Source: Planctomycetes bacterium UBA2386 (GTDB lineage Bacteria; Planctomycetota; UBA1135; UBA2386). Taken from it: 6,283 bases of DNA. The stretch covers positions 6,437 through 12,719 of the forward strand of contig DDSQ01000106.1 of the NCBI GenBank assembly GCA_002343845.1, written 5' to 3'. A model generated the notes under the pieces. That model was given only the letters and a program-made list of their open reading frames with translations, was not told the origin of the DNA and made no database searches. The position numbers were made by a program, and so were the translations under genes. Shown here one piece after another: positions 5,344 to 6,283 of the stretch (positions are counted from its first letter, which is position 1; each line of letters begins with the position of its first letter).

Positions 5344-6283
5344 ATGCTGCTGTTCACCGTCGTCGTCGCACTGTCGCTGCTGTTCTCGTTCGTCTGCTCG
5401 CTGTGCGAAGCGACCCTGCTCAGCGTCAGCCACGCGCGCATCGAGACCCTGGCGCGCGCCGGCAGCCGGGCTGGTCTGCTGCTGCGCCGATTCCGGCACG
5501 AACCGGACCGCCCGATCGCCGCGATCCTGGTGCTCAACACCATCGCCAACTCCGGCGGCGCGGCACTCGCCACCGACCAGTTCACCCAGGCGTTCCCCGG
5601 CGTGTCGCCGGCCTGGTTCGCCGCCGCGTTCGTGGTGACCGTCCTGGCGATCACCGAGATCGTGCCCAAGACGATCGGCGTGCTGCACGGCAACGCGCTC
5701 GCGGTGCCGGTCGCGCACACGGTGCGGGTGATGGTCGTGGCCCTGACCCCGGCCCTGCTGCTGACCCGCCGCCTGTCGCGCATGTTCGCCGGCAAGGGCC
5801 ATGCGCATGCGACCTCGCTCGAGGACATCCGCGTGCTGACGACCGTCGGCATGAGCCAGGGCGCGTTCGGCCAGATCACCGCGAACCTGATCCACAACGC
5901 GACCCGGCTGCGCGAGACGCAGGCCCGCGACGTGATGGTCGCCCGCGACCGGATCGCCTACCTCTCCGGACGCGACAGCACCGAGCAGAACCTGCAGCGG
6001 CTGCAGCGCAGCGGCCACAGCCGGTTGCCGTTCACTCCCGACGGGGAACTCGACCACGTGACCGGTTTCGTGATGGCGAAGGAACTGCTGTTCGCGCTGC
6101 GCGAACGCCCCGATCCGAACTGGGACGACCTGCTGATCCCGCTCCTGGTCATGCCGGAGACCGCGACGCTCAACCACGTGCTGCGGCGATTCCAACGCGA
6201 GAAACGGCACCTGGCGATCGTCGTCGACGAGTACGGCAGCACCCGCGGCATCGTCACGCTCGAGGACGTGCTCGAGGAGATCG
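5344..6283 (+). CDS. CNNM/DUF21-CBS domain membrane protein (CorC/HlyC family), C-terminus off the window
   Basis: An inner-membrane protein of the bacterial CNNM/CorC family, usually linked to Mg2+ (Na+-coupled) efflux or divalent cation balance; older annotations call it hemolysin. The frame runs 313 codons from the ATG at 5344 to the edge. The DUF21 part has hydrophobic helices at about 1-19, 57-78, 89-112 and 118-141. Its family motifs are SLCEATLLS (19-27), an Asn-rich turn NTIANSGG (65-72) and TEIVPKTIG (104-112). A linker containing His153 and His155 leads to the CBS pair. The first CBS starts near RDVM (195-198), and the second ends VVDEYGSTRGIVTLEDVLEEI, a hallmark of the family. A C-terminal CorC_HlyC domain may follow outside the window. 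An in-frame TAG at 5311-5313 and no other start codon after it fix ATG 5344 as the first possible start, although no clear Shine-Dalgarno is present. Family is firm; the transported ion is inferred. Confidence 0.93.
   Translation, partial: MLLFTVVVALSLLFSFVCSLCEATLLSVSHARIETLARAGSRAGLLLRRFRHEPDRPIAAILVLNTIANSGGAALATDQFTQAFPGVSPAWFAAAFVVTVLAITEIVPKTIGVLHGNALAVPVAHTVRVMVVALTPALLLTRRLSRMFAGKGHAHATSLEDIRVLTTVGMSQGAFGQITANLIHNATRLRETQARDVMVARDRIAYLSGRDSTEQNLQRLQRSGHSRLPFTPDGELDHVTGFVMAKELLFALRERPDPNWDDLLIPLLVMPETATLNHVLRRFQREKRHLAIVVDEYGSTRGIVTLEDVLEEI

Noticed and set aside
5176..6210. 344-residue open frame antisense to the DUF21-CBS gene
   Set aside because: The Gln/His/Arg-rich translation is typical of a shadow frame, and the plus frame encodes clear DUF21 and CBS motifs.

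Overview
The window is about 6.3 kb of very GC-rich bacterial chromosome (roughly two-thirds GC or more by eye). It is tightly packed with five genes; both end genes are cut by the window edges. GTG and TTG starts, a eukaryotic-like Ser/Thr kinase with no membrane anchor, and a Tat-exported glycosylasparaginase together suggest Planctomycetota or a similar high-GC environmental lineage. That is an inference from gene style, not proof. I see no mobile element, CRISPR array, tRNA, rRNA or phage gene.

Layout: (1) 1-996, minus: a Tat-signal glycosylasparaginase whose C-terminus lies beyond the left edge. (2) 1033-2712, plus: a RecQ-family DNA helicase with an unusual domain layout, starting only 36 bp from the asparaginase start. 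(3) 2720-3793, minus: a soluble Hanks-type Ser/Thr protein kinase, convergent with recQ with a 7-bp gap. (4) 3923-5272, plus: a stand-alone single-ring Clp/HSP100-type AAA+ ATPase with an unfamiliar N-terminal domain, divergent from the kinase. (5) 5344-6283, plus: a CNNM/DUF21 plus CBS-pair membrane protein (CorC/HlyC-type transporter family) cut by the right edge.

The genes do not form one obvious pathway. The most suggestive local unit is the kinase and the Clp-type ATPase, divergently transcribed from one 129-bp region. The ATPase carries a Met-Gly-Phe tripeptide where ClpA and ClpC carry their ClpP-docking loop, so a regulated unfoldase or protease role is plausible but unproven. The RecQ protein keeps the helicase motifs and the four-cysteine zinc site. 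It carries extra sequence before the zinc site and a small beta-rich C-terminal segment in place of the usual winged-helix and HRDC domains.
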